Notes: a model not told the origin generated them from the sequence alone. A stretch of 14,159 nt of DNA from an uncultured Veillonella sp. (GCF_938010505.1 NZ_CALLVP010000146.1:1-14159), one strand, 5' to 3'. Counted from the stretch's first letter, positions 1 through 7,496 are shown. Made by a program: numbers and translations.

Positions 1-1559
1 TAACAGCTAAAGAGCAAGGCAACTTTGATCCATCTGTAGAAGGGTTTATCAAAACAGCAGAGGATCAAAAAGCAACCGGTATTACTGGTGCTATCGAAGC
101 GAAGGCTACAGAAGCAATTGAAAAGGTTGCACCTAAGATTTCTGTAGATAACCCGCATTATGATGTACTAGCTGTTACAGGCTGTCCTACTGGCATCGCA
201 CATACCTACATGGCTGCTGAATCTTTAGAACGCAAGGCCAAAGAAATGGGCATCTCCTTAAAAGTAGAAAAGAACGGTGCCTCTGGCGTTAAGAATGCTC
301 TTACAGCAGAAGAAATTGCCCATGCTAAATGCATTATCGTAGCTTCCGATCGTCAAGTAGAAATGGCACGCTTTGACGGTAAACCTATAATTCAAACTAA
401 GGTAGCAAATGGCATTAATAAAGCTGAAGAATTATTGCGTGAAGCTATGGCGGGTACAGCACCTGTATACCAAGCATCTGCAGCAGACCGCGAAGCTGCT
501 GAGATTGCAGCTAGCGCATCTGACAGCGTAGGTCGCCAAATCTACAAGCATTTGATGAACGGCGTTTCTCACATGTTACCGTTTGTTATCGGTGGCGGTA
601 TCTTGATTGCCCTCGCCTTCTTATTCGACGCATTCGATCCAGCGAATCCTAAAAACTTTGGTTCTGGTACACCTCTTGCGGCTTTCTTAATGCAAATCGG
701 TGGCGCTTCCTTTGGCTTCATGCTACCAGTATTAGCGGGTTACATCGCTATGAGTATTGCGGACCGTCCAGGTCTTGTAGCTGGTTTCGTTGGTGGCTTA
801 TTAGCTAACCAAGGTGGCTCTGGTTTTCTAGGCGCATTGATTGCCGGTTTCGCAGCAGGTTATTTAGTATTATTAGTTAAGAAATTAGTATCTGGTTTGC
901 CTCAAGCATTAGAAGGTACAAAACCGGTTCTCTTCTACCCTGTACTTGGCGTATTGTTCATCGGTATCGCTATTACCTTTATCATCAATCCTCCTGTATC
1001 CGCACTTAATCACTGGTTAATGGACTCCTTGCAATCCATGGGCACAACTAGCCGCGTATTGTTAGGTCTTATCTTTGGTGCTATGATGTCCGTTGATATG
1101 GGTGGCCCTGTAAACAAAGCGGCTTATGTTATCGGTACTGGTGCACTTGCGACTGGTGAATACGGTATCATGGCGGCTGTAATGGCAGGAGGTATGGTTC
1201 CTCCATTGGCAATCGCTCTTTGTACTACATTCTTCCCTAGCCGCTTCACAGAGGCTGAACGCAAATCTGGTATCACAAACTACATCATGGGCCTTTCCTT
1301 CATCACAGAAGGGGCTATCCCATTTGCAGCGGCTGATCCAGTTCGCGTATTGCCAGCTTGCATTATCGGTGCTGGTACAGCTGGTGCATTATCCATGTTC
1401 TTCGAATGCACACTACGCGCTCCACATGGTGGTATCTTCGTAGTACCAACAATTGGTAATCCACTTCTTTATCTTGCATCCATCGCAATAGGTTCCATTG
1501 TAGCTTGCTTCATCTTAGCACTTGTAAAGCCAAGTTTAAAAAATAGTATCGCTAAATAG
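1..1559 (+). CDS. fruA: PTS fructose-type permease, EIIBC part (5' end outside window)
   Basis: Membrane permease of the phosphotransferase system that imports and phosphorylates a sugar, most likely fructose, to the 1-phosphate. The frame is open from base 3, giving 518 visible residues. The ATG at 210 lies inside the IIB domain and is not the start. Visible residues 1-50 look like the end of a IIA domain or the IIA-IIB linker. The IIB domain follows, with the phosphorylated Cys in CPTGIAHT (codon 183-185, visible residue 61). From about residue 178 (RQIYKHLMNG) comes the hydrophobic IIC domain with many membrane segments and the conserved ITEGAIPFA loop. Fructose IIABC proteins are usually about 620-650 residues, so roughly 100 residues, including the IIA histidine, should lie upstream. 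A fruR/fruK operon upstream is likely but not visible. Sugar specificity is inferred from family resemblance. Confidence 0.93.
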   Translation, partial: TAKEQGNFDPSVEGFIKTAEDQKATGITGAIEAKATEAIEKVAPKISVDNPHYDVLAVTGCPTGIAHTYMAAESLERKAKEMGISLKVEKNGASGVKNALTAEEIAHAKCIIVASDRQVEMARFDGKPIIQTKVANGINKAEELLREAMAGTAPVYQASAADREAAEIAASASDSVGRQIYKHLMNGVSHMLPFVIGGGILIALAFLFDAFDPANPKNFGSGTPLAAFLMQIGGASFGFMLPVLAGYIAMSIADRPGLVAGFVGGLLANQGGSGFLGALIAGFAAGYLVLLVKKLVSGLPQALEGTKPVLFYPVLGVLFIGIAITFIINPPVSALNHWLMDSLQSMGTTSRVLLGLIFGAMMSVDMGGPVNKAAYVIGTGALATGEYGIMAAVMAGGMVPPLAIALCTTFFPSRFTEAERKSGITNYIMGLSFITEGAIPFAAADPVRVLPACIIGAGTAGALSMFFECTLRAPHGGIFVVPTIGNPLLYLASIAIGSIVACFILALVKPSLKNSIAK

Positions 1560-1612
1560 ATCATAAAATTAACTATCAATTATAGCTTATAACTTATATA
1601 TGATTGATGGCT

Positions 1613-1642
1613 GATTATTGATTATTGATTATTGATTATTGA
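1613..1642. repeat. Heptamer tandem repeat, GATTATT x4
   Basis: Four perfect direct copies of GATTATT (1613-1640), followed by GA. Degenerate copies (TTATTGATTTTTGATTG, later TTGATTATTGA near 1730) continue in the same AT-rich gap. The tract is about 55 bases after the permease stop and about 410 before the next start. Apart from this tract, the composite hairpin at 1785-1876 and a candidate promoter near 1964-1992, I see nothing gene-like in 1560-2051. Confidence 0.85.
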
Positions 1643-1795
1643 GAATTAATAAATTATTGATTTTTGATTGTTTATGATGAGTTTTGACGATTAGCGGTTA
1701 GTAACTAATAGTTAACATTTAGCGACTAATTGATTATTGACTCTTATCGATGGTGAAAGCTAGTATCACACCAATAGATATAGTAAAAGGACTAG

Positions 1796-1867
1796 AATAT
1801 ACGTGTTCTGAACTGACCTAAAATTGGACATAATTTAGGAGGTATAGTTCAAAAATATACGTGCTCT
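1796..1867. repeat. 14-bp direct repeat flanking the nested palindrome
   Basis: AATATACGTGTTCT (1796-1809) and AATATACGTGCTCT (1854-1867) differ at one base and are offset by 58 bases. They flank the 43-bp palindromic element inside the terminator-like hairpin, as expected if an insertion duplicated its target. The length is greater than the 3-5 bp normally made by IS3-family transposases, so slippage or recombination is an alternative. Confidence 0.7.
1809..1851 (+). mobile_element. 43-bp palindromic element resembling a solo IS3-type end
   Basis: The segment begins TGAACT and ends AGTTCA, with nested CCTAAA (1817-1822) and TTTAGG (1834-1839). The left part, TGAACTGACCTAAAATTGGA, resembles the terminal repeats of IS150/IS3-group elements, and the internal AGGAGG resembles a ribosome binding site ahead of an orfA. 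No transposase is present. It could be a remnant IS end, a minimal MITE-like element, or a chance palindrome. The IS resemblance is from memory and unverified. Confidence 0.35.
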
Positions 1868-1963
1868 AGTCCTTTTCTTATATTCAAAAATAATTAATAT
1901 TATTTTATAATTCATTATCAAAACTACTTTCAAAAGTGGAAGCAAATCCTCAAAATTGTACAA

Positions 1964-1992
1964 TTACATCGATTTATGTTAAACTATATAAA
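1964..1992 (+). promoter_or_regulatory. Candidate sigma-70-type promoter of the coiled-coil/hydrolase gene
   Basis: TTACAT (1964-1969), a 17-base gap, then TATAAA (1987-1992), ending 59 bases before the ATG at 2052. The surroundings are very AT-rich, so chance matches are likely. A second, less well-spaced candidate box, TTGTAC, lies at 1956-1961. Confidence 0.35.
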
Positions 1993-2051
1993 TATTAATT
2001 AACTTTAAAATTATAAATTATTATTAGAAATCTAGTTCGGAGAGCTAATTC

Positions 2052-5000
2052 ATGAAGTCATCCAAAAATTGTAAGGTTACTGCTGCATTTCTTGCCGTAG
2101 CTGCGTTGGGTTGTGTTGCCCATGCAGAGCCTACACTTAACATGAATGATTTAGTAGGTACGAGTACCAGTGCTGAATCAACGACACAGAGTACTACAAG
2201 TGTAGCAACTCCAGTCGTGAAACCAATGGCAACTCAGCCAGTCTTACCAACTACACCACAACCGGCCACCATTGTACAACAACAAACACCACCGATGGCA
2301 CAACCTCAACCATCCTACGTGATGCAACCAGCAACGGTTAGCCCTGTACAAACTCAACAAGCTACACCATTGCAAGCAGTACCGCAACAAGTAATACCAA
2401 TGCAATCTCAACAACAGGTTCAAACTCAACCTCAGTATGTTGTCAATAAAGATACAAAGGCTGTCATGGAACCTACATTAGCAATGCACAGCTTGATAAA
2501 TGTACAGCGAAAAACTGAACCTGTTACGGTAGAAAAACCAGTAGATGGTAAGCAACAAGTACAAACTACACAAGTACAACGTACGCCTGTTGTTATTCAA
2601 CAAGAATCTATAGCGCCATTAACTGTATCTAATACTACAGTAACAAAAGCCGTGGTAGCCAAACAAAGGCTTACAATTCGCGATATTCAACGTGCTGAGC
2701 GTGAGCGTTTAGCTCAACTAGCCGCGGAAGAAGCAGCTCAACAAGCCGAGCAAGCTCGTATTGCAGAAGCACAACGTCAAGCAGCAGAGCAACAACGTAT
2801 TCGCATCCAAGAAGAGCAACGCCGTATGGCCCTACAACAAGCTGAGCAAGAGCGCATGGCGGCTCAACAAGCTGAGGCACAACGTCAAGCAGCTATTAGA
2901 GCGGAACAAGAACGTATCGCCGCTCAACAGGCCGAGGCTCAACGTCAAGCTGCTATTAGAGCGGAACAAGAACGTATCGCCGCTGAACAAGCCGAGGCTC
3001 AACGTCAAGCAGCTATTAGAGCCGAGCAAGAACGTACGGCTGCTCAACAAGCTGAGGCGCAACGCCAAGCGGCTATTAGAGCCGAACAAGAACGTATGGC
3101 CGCTCAACAAGCTGAGGCGCAACGCCAAGAAGCTTTACGCGCTGAACAAGAGCGTATGGCAGCAGCTCAACAAGCTGAAGCTCAACGTCAAGCGGCTATA
3201 AGAGCCGAACAAGAACGTATGGCCGCTCAACAAGCCGAAGCTCAACGTCAAGCGGCTATAAGAGCTGAACAGGAACGTATCGCCGCTCAACAAGCCGAGG
3301 CCCAACGTCAAGCAGCTATTAGAGCTGAACAGGAACGTATGGCCGCTCAACAAGTCGAGGCACAACGCCAAGCGGCTATTAGAGCCGAACAAGAACGTCT
3401 TGCCGCTGAACAAGCCGAAGCTCAACGTCAAGCTACTTTAAAAGCTGAACGTGAGCGTATCCTCGCTCAACAAGCTGAAGAAGAACACTTAGCAGCTGAA
3501 GAAGCAGCTCGCCAACGTGCCGAAGCTGCCGCTAAAGCCGAAGCCGAACGACAAGCAGCTATTAGAGCCGAACAAGAACGTATGACAGCTCAACAGGCTG
3601 AAGCTCAACGTCAAGCTACTTTAAAAGCTGAACAAGAGCGTATAGCGGCTGAAAAAGCTAGAACTGAACGCGAAGCAGCTATTAAGGCTGAACAAAAACG
3701 TATTGCTGCTATACAAGCGGAAGCTCAACGTCAAGCAGCTTTAAAAGCTGAACAAGAGCGTGTAGCGGCTGAAAAAGCTAGAGCTGAACGCGAAGCTACT
3801 ATTAAGGCTGAACAAGAACGTATTGCTGCTAAGCAAGCGGAACTCGCAAGACAAGCTGCAATCCAAGAGGAGCAAGAACGTTTAGCAGCTGAACAACTAG
3901 CAAAAGAAGAAGCTGAGGCTGCAGCCAAAGCACAAGCTGAAGCCGAAGCTAAGGCTAAAGCAGATGCAGAAACTGCTGCTAAAGCTCAAGCTGAGGCAAA
4001 AGCTAAATCTGAAGCTGAGACTAAACAAGTTCAAGAGAGCAAATTACCACAATCTTATGTAGATGCTCGTAATACAGTCTCCACAAAAGGCTCTCCTGTA
4101 ACAGAAGAGAAGAATATTCTTTCCCAACCAATGGATCCACCATTGCAAGCCGATGCATCTGCAAAGATTAGCCTTGCCTTCGACGTGAAAAATTACGAAT
4201 CCATGTCTACTACAGTAGATAATAAGGAAATCAAATATCGCGCCTTCGAATATATCCCTTACGTGGCTAATCCAATCGACATCGATCAGCAGTACATGAA
4301 CCTCTATGTTCCAGAAGAATACTTCAACAACGGCACTGTAAATGGTTACAATACGCAAACAGCCCCTATTTTCATGCCAAATGCGGTAGGTGGTTACATG
4401 CCAAGCCAAGCTATGACTCCAAAAGTAGAAAATGGCAAACCTAACAGCGTTCTTTACGCATTATCTCGTGGTTATGTAGTAGCTTCCCCATCTACTCGTG
4501 GCCGTACAAACAAAGCCTCCGATGGCAACTTCATCGGTAAAGCACCTGCAGTTATCGTTGACTTACAAGCGGCTACAGCCTACTTACATGCCAACGATTC
4601 CGCTATGCCAGGTAATGCAAACCGTATTATCACAAATGGTACAAGTGCTGGCGGCGCGGTATCCTTGTTACAAGGCGCTGCAGGTAACAGCTCCGACTTC
4701 CAACCATATTTACAAGCATTAGGTGCGGCTACAGCGGCAACGAATGTATACGCAGTTTCTGCGTACGCCCCTATCACTAACCTTGATGCAGCAGATATGG
4801 CTTACGAATGGAGCTATAACGGCATTACGTCCTTCAATAAAGTGACTATGTCCCCAGGTGAATTACCACAAGCCAATGTAGGTGGTAACTCTGCTCCACC
4901 ACAACGCACGATGCAACGTGTAAACTTGAATGCAGACGATCTAGCATACTCCAAAATGCTCAGTGAACACTTCCCTGATTACGTAAATAACTTACAATTA

Positions 5001-5612
5001 CGTGACTCTTTAGGTCGTGTTCTAAAACTCGATAAGAACGGTAATGGTACTTTCAAAAATTATGTAAAAGAATTTATCGTTGCAGCGGCTAACAAGGCAC
5101 AAGCTAAAGGTACTGATTTATCTAAACATACATACCTTGTACGTGATAATAAAACAGGGACTATCAAAGACATTAACTGGGAAGCATATAACCACTTTGT
5201 AAGCCGTTCTAAAGCGTCAGGCGCCTTTGACTCCCGTTCCAATGATACTGGTGAAAACAGTCTATTTGGTACAAGTACTACAGATAATAATCACTTTACA
5301 ATTACTGCTGCATTACACGATACAACTACTAATCAAGATGTATACGTAGAAAATGCTAAGATTGTTACTATGATGAACCCAATGAACTATCTCGGTTCTC
5401 CAGCTGCGACAAATGCACGATTCTATCGTATCCGTTACGGCACAGCTGACAGCAATACATCTGTTGCAATTCCTTTAATCGTAGGTACGCGTGCTCAAAA
5501 CCTTGGGTACAGAGTAGATATGATAACACCATTTGATGTAGATCATTCTGGTGATTACGATTTAGAAGAATTATTCAACTGGATGGATAATATTGTTAAA
5601 AACGGTAGATAA
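2052..5612 (+). CDS. Exported coiled-coil protein with C-terminal tannase-like alpha/beta hydrolase domain
   Basis: A 1186-residue protein started by GGAGAG (2039-2044) seven bases before the ATG. Residues 1-25 form a signal peptide, probably cut after AHA. Residues 26-200 are a low-complexity Q/T/P/V linker. About 205-660 is an uninterrupted Ala/Gln/Glu/Arg coiled coil built from roughly 20-residue units (AEQERMAAQQAEAQRQAAIR), similar in composition to TolA but with no TolA end domains seen. Residues 706-1186 resemble subtype-B tannases and related esterases: the nucleophile elbow GTSAGG puts Ser at 865, GTADSNTS suggests Asp1133, and DVDHSGDYDLEELF suggests His1165 as the triad. The hydrolase part alone is about 480 residues, near the size of a free-standing tannase. 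No LPXTG or SLH anchor and no autotransporter barrel are visible. Inferred role: an envelope or secreted esterase held on a long helical stalk. The substrate (galloyl, feruloyl or other ester) is unknown. Confidence 0.85.
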   Translation: MKSSKNCKVTAAFLAVAALGCVAHAEPTLNMNDLVGTSTSAESTTQSTTSVATPVVKPMATQPVLPTTPQPATIVQQQTPPMAQPQPSYVMQPATVSPVQTQQATPLQAVPQQVIPMQSQQQVQTQPQYVVNKDTKAVMEPTLAMHSLINVQRKTEPVTVEKPVDGKQQVQTTQVQRTPVVIQQESIAPLTVSNTTVTKAVVAKQRLTIRDIQRAERERLAQLAAEEAAQQAEQARIAEAQRQAAEQQRIRIQEEQRRMALQQAEQERMAAQQAEAQRQAAIRAEQERIAAQQAEAQRQAAIRAEQERIAAEQAEAQRQAAIRAEQERTAAQQAEAQRQAAIRAEQERMAAQQAEAQRQEALRAEQERMAAAQQAEAQRQAAIRAEQERMAAQQAEAQRQAAIRAEQERIAAQQAEAQRQAAIRAEQERMAAQQVEAQRQAAIRAEQERLAAEQAEAQRQATLKAERERILAQQAEEEHLAAEEAARQRAEAAAKAEAERQAAIRAEQERMTAQQAEAQRQATLKAEQERIAAEKARTEREAAIKAEQKRIAAIQAEAQRQAALKAEQERVAAEKARAEREATIKAEQERIAAKQAELARQAAIQEEQERLAAEQLAKEEAEAAAKAQAEAEAKAKADAETAAKAQAEAKAKSEAETKQVQESKLPQSYVDARNTVSTKGSPVTEEKNILSQPMDPPLQADASAKISLAFDVKNYESMSTTVDNKEIKYRAFEYIPYVANPIDIDQQYMNLYVPEEYFNNGTVNGYNTQTAPIFMPNAVGGYMPSQAMTPKVENGKPNSVLYALSRGYVVASPSTRGRTNKASDGNFIGKAPAVIVDLQAATAYLHANDSAMPGNANRIITNGTSAGGAVSLLQGAAGNSSDFQPYLQALGAATAATNVYAVSAYAPITNLDAADMAYEWSYNGITSFNKVTMSPGELPQANVGGNSAPPQRTMQRVNLNADDLAYSKMLSEHFPDYVNNLQLRDSLGRVLKLDKNGNGTFKNYVKEFIVAAANKAQAKGTDLSKHTYLVRDNKTGTIKDINWEAYNHFVSRSKASGAFDSRSNDTGENSLFGTSTTDNNHFTITAALHDTTTNQDVYVENAKIVTMMNPMNYLGSPAATNARFYRIRYGTADSNTSVAIPLIVGTRAQNLGYRVDMITPFDVDHSGDYDLEELFNWMDNIVKNGR
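2841..3443 (+). repeat. 60-bp in-frame tandem repeat tract, about 10 units
   Basis: Ten successive units encode AEQERxAAxQAEAQRQxxxx: 2841-2900, 2901-2960, 2961-3020, 3021-3080, 3081-3140, 3141-3203, 3204-3263, 3264-3323, 3324-3383 and 3384-3443. The unit at 3141 is 63 bases, with one extra GCA codon. Units differ mainly at position 6 (M, I, T, L), at third codon positions, and in the last residues of units 5 and 10. Degenerate units continue to about 3900. All length differences are multiples of three, so the frame is kept. The region is depleted of stops on both strands, so long overlapping open frames there (for example 2761-3201 plus and 2832-3128 minus) are by-products. Confidence 0.92.
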
Positions 5613-5639
5613 TTACAATTAAATACATACCAAAATACT

Positions 5640-5668
5640 AAAGGAGCTACCTAGTAGCTCCTTTTTTA
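5640..5668 (+). terminator. Intrinsic terminator of the coiled-coil/hydrolase gene
   Basis: AAAGGAGCTA (5640-5649), loop CCTAG, TAGCTCCTTT (5655-5664), then further T residues. A perfect 10-bp stem 27 bases after the stop codon. Confidence 0.9.
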
Positions 5669-5670
5669 TA

Positions 5671-5712
5671 CAATTATAGATTTTCTTGAGTATTCAATTA
5701 TAAATTTTCTTG
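5671..5712. repeat. 18-bp direct repeat after the terminator
   Basis: CAATTATAGATTTTCTTG (5671-5688) and CAATTATAAATTTTCTTG (5695-5712) differ at one base, with a 24-base period. It lies in the convergent gap between the hydrolase gene and cysK. No function is suggested by the sequence. Confidence 0.7.
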
Positions 5713-5818
5713 TGAAAGTGCCCTTCCTATTATCAATCATCTTCGCCATTATCTAATCAGTACATCTAATACCACGACAAATAGAGCTCACCTAAACTAC
5801 AATGCAAATACTTTAACG

Positions 5819-5846
5819 AAAAAAGCCCCTTTAAGCGAGGGGCTTT
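5819..5846 (-). terminator. Intrinsic terminator of the Rrf2-cysK operon
   Basis: On the minus strand AAAGCCCCT pairs with AGGGGCTTT around a 7-base loop, followed by a run of T (the A run at 5819-5824 on the plus strand). It ends 47 bases beyond the cysK stop. A smaller GAAAGCA/TGCTTTC hairpin (about 5859-5879) lies between stop and terminator. Confidence 0.88.
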
Positions 5847-5893
5847 GGCTATATCAGGAAAGCAATTTTCATGCTTTCACTAATCATATTCTA

Positions 5894-6829
5894 TTAAATT
5901 TCAGGGAATAAAGCTGTAGATAAGTAGCGTTCTCCTGTATCAGGGAGGATTACCACGATATTTTTACCTGTATTTTCAGGACGCTTTGCCAATTCTTTAG
6001 CGGCCCAAAGTGCAGCACCAGAGGAAATACCTACCAATACCCCTTCTGTATGACCGAAAGCTTGAGATGTAGCAAAAGCATCTTCGTTAGAAACTTGGAT
6101 TACTTCATCGTAAATATTAGTATCCAATGTATCTGGAATGAAGCCAGCACCTAAGCCTTGGATTTTATGAGGACCTGGTTTACCGTTAGACAATACAGGA
6201 GAATCTAATGGCTCTACAGCAACTACATGTACACCAGGATTTTGTTCTTTCAAATAGCGACCTGCACCTGTCAATGTACCACCTGTACCAACACCAGATA
6301 CGTAGAGATCTACGGCACCATCAGTATCTTGCCAGATTTCAGGACCAGTTGTTCTGTAGTGAATTGTTGGGTTAGCTTGATTTACAAACTGACCTGCTTC
6401 AATCGCACCAGCTGTAGCTGTTACAATTTCTTTAGCTTTTGCAATAGCGCCTTTCATACCAAGAGAGCCATCAGTCAATACGAGTTGAGCACCATAGCCG
6501 AGCATCAATTTACGGCGTTCAATGGACATGGTTTCAGGCATTACAATTACAACTTTATAACCAAGTGCAGCACCTACAGCAGATAAGCCGATACCTGTAT
6601 TACCAGATGTAGCTTCTACAATAGTACCACCAGGTTGTAATTCACCAGACTCAACAGCTGCTTGAATGATTGCTGCTGCGATACGATCTTTTACAGAACC
6701 ACCTGGGTTAAAGTATTCCAATTTAGCTAAGATGTTTGCTTCTGCACCAAATTTAGCACCAAAACGTGTAGCTGCCAATAATGGTGTTTTACCGATTAAT
6801 TCAACAAAAGATTTTGCGATTTTAGACAT
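5894..6829 (-). CDS. cysK: Cysteine synthase A (O-acetylserine sulfhydrylase)
   Basis: PLP enzyme that makes L-cysteine from O-acetyl-L-serine and sulfide in the cytoplasm. From the ATG at 6829 it is 311 residues, normal for CysK. The PLP lysine is K47 in NPGGSVKDR. EATSGNTG is the substrate loop, GVGTGGTLTGAGRYL the phosphate-binding loop, and the C-terminus GERYLSTALF is typical. A longer frame begins with GTG at 6838, but that codon overlaps the ribosome binding site AAGGAG (6838-6843 on the plus strand, as CTCCTT), which is eight bases ahead of the ATG, so 6829 is chosen. The gene follows an Rrf2 regulator by 15 bases and is surely co-transcribed. In Bacillus and Staphylococcus CysK is also a partner of the Rrf2-type repressor CymR, so this pairing suggests a regulatory as well as metabolic link here. 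Confidence 0.95.
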   Translation of the reverse strand: MSKIAKSFVELIGKTPLLAATRFGAKFGAEANILAKLEYFNPGGSVKDRIAAAIIQAAVESGELQPGGTIVEATSGNTGIGLSAVGAALGYKVVIVMPETMSIERRKLMLGYGAQLVLTDGSLGMKGAIAKAKEIVTATAGAIEAGQFVNQANPTIHYRTTGPEIWQDTDGAVDLYVSGVGTGGTLTGAGRYLKEQNPGVHVVAVEPLDSPVLSNGKPGPHKIQGLGAGFIPDTLDTNIYDEVIQVSNEDAFATSQAFGHTEGVLVGISSGAALWAAKELAKRPENTGKNIVVILPDTGERYLSTALFPEI

Positions 6830-6844
6830 AGTGGTCACTCCTTA

Positions 6845-7294
6845 TTAAATAGAACCATCCCAATTATCATATTTTGTATCAAGTTTAGCGTAAGTTCCAT
6901 CAATTACATCTTGAAGGGTTACGTTTTCTAAATAATCATGAATATAGTTTTGCAATCCTGCCCAGAAACCAACGGTACGTTCGTTGATTACTGTATCAGT
7001 ACTCACCCCTTCATCAAGGGTAGATATGATAGCCATCGATTCCTCAGTAGCAAGCAAAATTTCAATAATTGTGTACTCTTTAGGGCTTTTAGACAATCGA
7101 TAGCCGCCATATTTACCGCGAATACTATCCACTAGGTTAGCAGCACCTAAACGAGCTACAATACCTTCTAGGTATTTTTCAGATATGCCTTGTCGTTCTG
7201 CCACAGATCGTAAGGAAACTGGTTTATCTTGCCCTTGCTCTGCCAAATCGATGAGAACCATCAATGCATAACGACCTTTTGTGGAAATCCTCAT
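6845..7294 (-). CDS. Rrf2-family transcriptional regulator, CymR-like
   Basis: A 149-residue winged-helix DNA-binding protein beginning MRISTKGRYALMVLIDLAEQ, the usual Rrf2 start. The helix-turn-helix is around residues 27-50 (VSLRSVAERQGISEKYLEGI), followed by the wing GKYGGYRLSK. There is no cysteine anywhere, so it cannot carry the Fe-S cluster of IscR or NsrR, and it fits the cysteine-metabolism repressor CymR better. Position immediately ahead of cysK supports this. The ribosome binding site is weak (AAAGG, about 9 bases before the ATG). A consensus promoter and an inverted repeat lie about 86-130 bases upstream, suggesting autoregulation. Assignment to CymR rather than another Rrf2 protein is inference from context. 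Confidence 0.9.
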   Translation of the reverse strand: MRISTKGRYALMVLIDLAEQGQDKPVSLRSVAERQGISEKYLEGIVARLGAANLVDSIRGKYGGYRLSKSPKEYTIIEILLATEESMAIISTLDEGVSTDTVINERTVGFWAGLQNYIHDYLENVTLQDVIDGTYAKLDTKYDNWDGSI

Positions 7295-7379
7295 ATATCT
7301 TGCCTTTCTTTGTAAAAGTGAGTGCTAACACAGCCCATGTTTAAAGCACTTTTATACTATATTTATAAAACCCTGCATA

Positions 7380-7393
7380 TTAATAGGAATTAA
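7380..7393 (-). promoter_or_regulatory. Candidate operator for the Rrf2 regulator
   Basis: TTAAT-AGGA-ATTAA is an inverted repeat (7380-7384 and 7389-7393) that begins about 4 bases downstream of the minus-strand -10 box, so it would cover the transcription start. That is a good place for a repressor site. The GGAATT core recalls CymR sites as I remember them, which is unverified. Confidence 0.45.
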
Positions 7394-7397
7394 TTTC

Positions 7398-7426
7398 ATT
7401 ATAGCCCACTCATGGCAAAAATGCAA
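7398..7426 (-). promoter_or_regulatory. Promoter of the Rrf2-cysK operon
   Basis: Minus strand TTGCAT (7421-7426 on plus as ATGCAA), exactly 17 bases, then TATAAT (7398-7403 on plus as ATTATA). Near-consensus sigma-A promoter, giving a leader of about 95 bases before the regulator's ATG. Confidence 0.75.
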
Positions 7427-7466
7427 GAACTTATTTCCTACTTTTATAAAGGGATATAAGCAACAC

Positions 7467-7496
7467 AAAAGGACCAGCCCGAAGGCCAGTCCTTTT
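7467..7496 (-). terminator. Hairpin with UUCG loop, possible peroxiredoxin terminator
   Basis: On the minus strand AAAAGGACTGGCC pairs with GGCTGGTCCTTTT (two G-U wobbles) around a TTCG tetraloop. The plus-strand RNA would have mismatches instead, so the minus strand is favoured. The U tract is short (four T, then GTG). It lies about 160 bases beyond the peroxiredoxin stop. Confidence 0.55.

Larger units (their letters stand above)
1785..1880 (+). terminator. Composite hairpin terminator with enlarged, duplicated loop
   Basis: AAAAGGACTAGA at 1785-1796 is perfectly inverted at 1865-1876 (TCTAGTCCTTTT) and followed by CTTATATTC. That is the shape of an intrinsic terminator for the permease gene, but the 68-base interior is far too long for a normal terminator loop. 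It contains a second, nested palindrome (1809-1851) flanked by two copies of AATATACGTG. Deleting one copy plus the palindrome leaves a conventional 12-bp stem with a 9-base ATATACGTG loop. Whether the present form still terminates is unknown. Confidence 0.55.

Noticed and set aside
2761..3431. Long open frames overlapping the repeat tract on both strands (for example 2761-3201 plus, 2832-3128 and 3135-3431 minus)
   Set aside because: They follow the 60-bp period of the real gene, have no start signals, and arise because the repeat unit lacks stop codons in other frames.
2400..3900. CRISPR array from evenly spaced repeats
   Set aside because: The repeats are contiguous 60-bp coding units with no unique spacers.
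2682..4030. Coiled-coil region read as a TolA protein
   Set aside because: The composition is similar, but there is no N-terminal membrane anchor or TolA C-terminal domain and no tol-pal neighbours; the C-terminus is a hydrolase.
6227..6586. 119-codon open frame on the plus strand
   Set aside because: Antisense shadow of cysK with cysteine-rich, unstructured composition.
7320..7328. GAGTGCTAA in the Rrf2 leader, identical to one arm of the CIRCE heat-shock operator
   Set aside because: CIRCE needs the opposite arm nine bases away and it is not there; only a shorter AGCACT occurs 16 bases further on.
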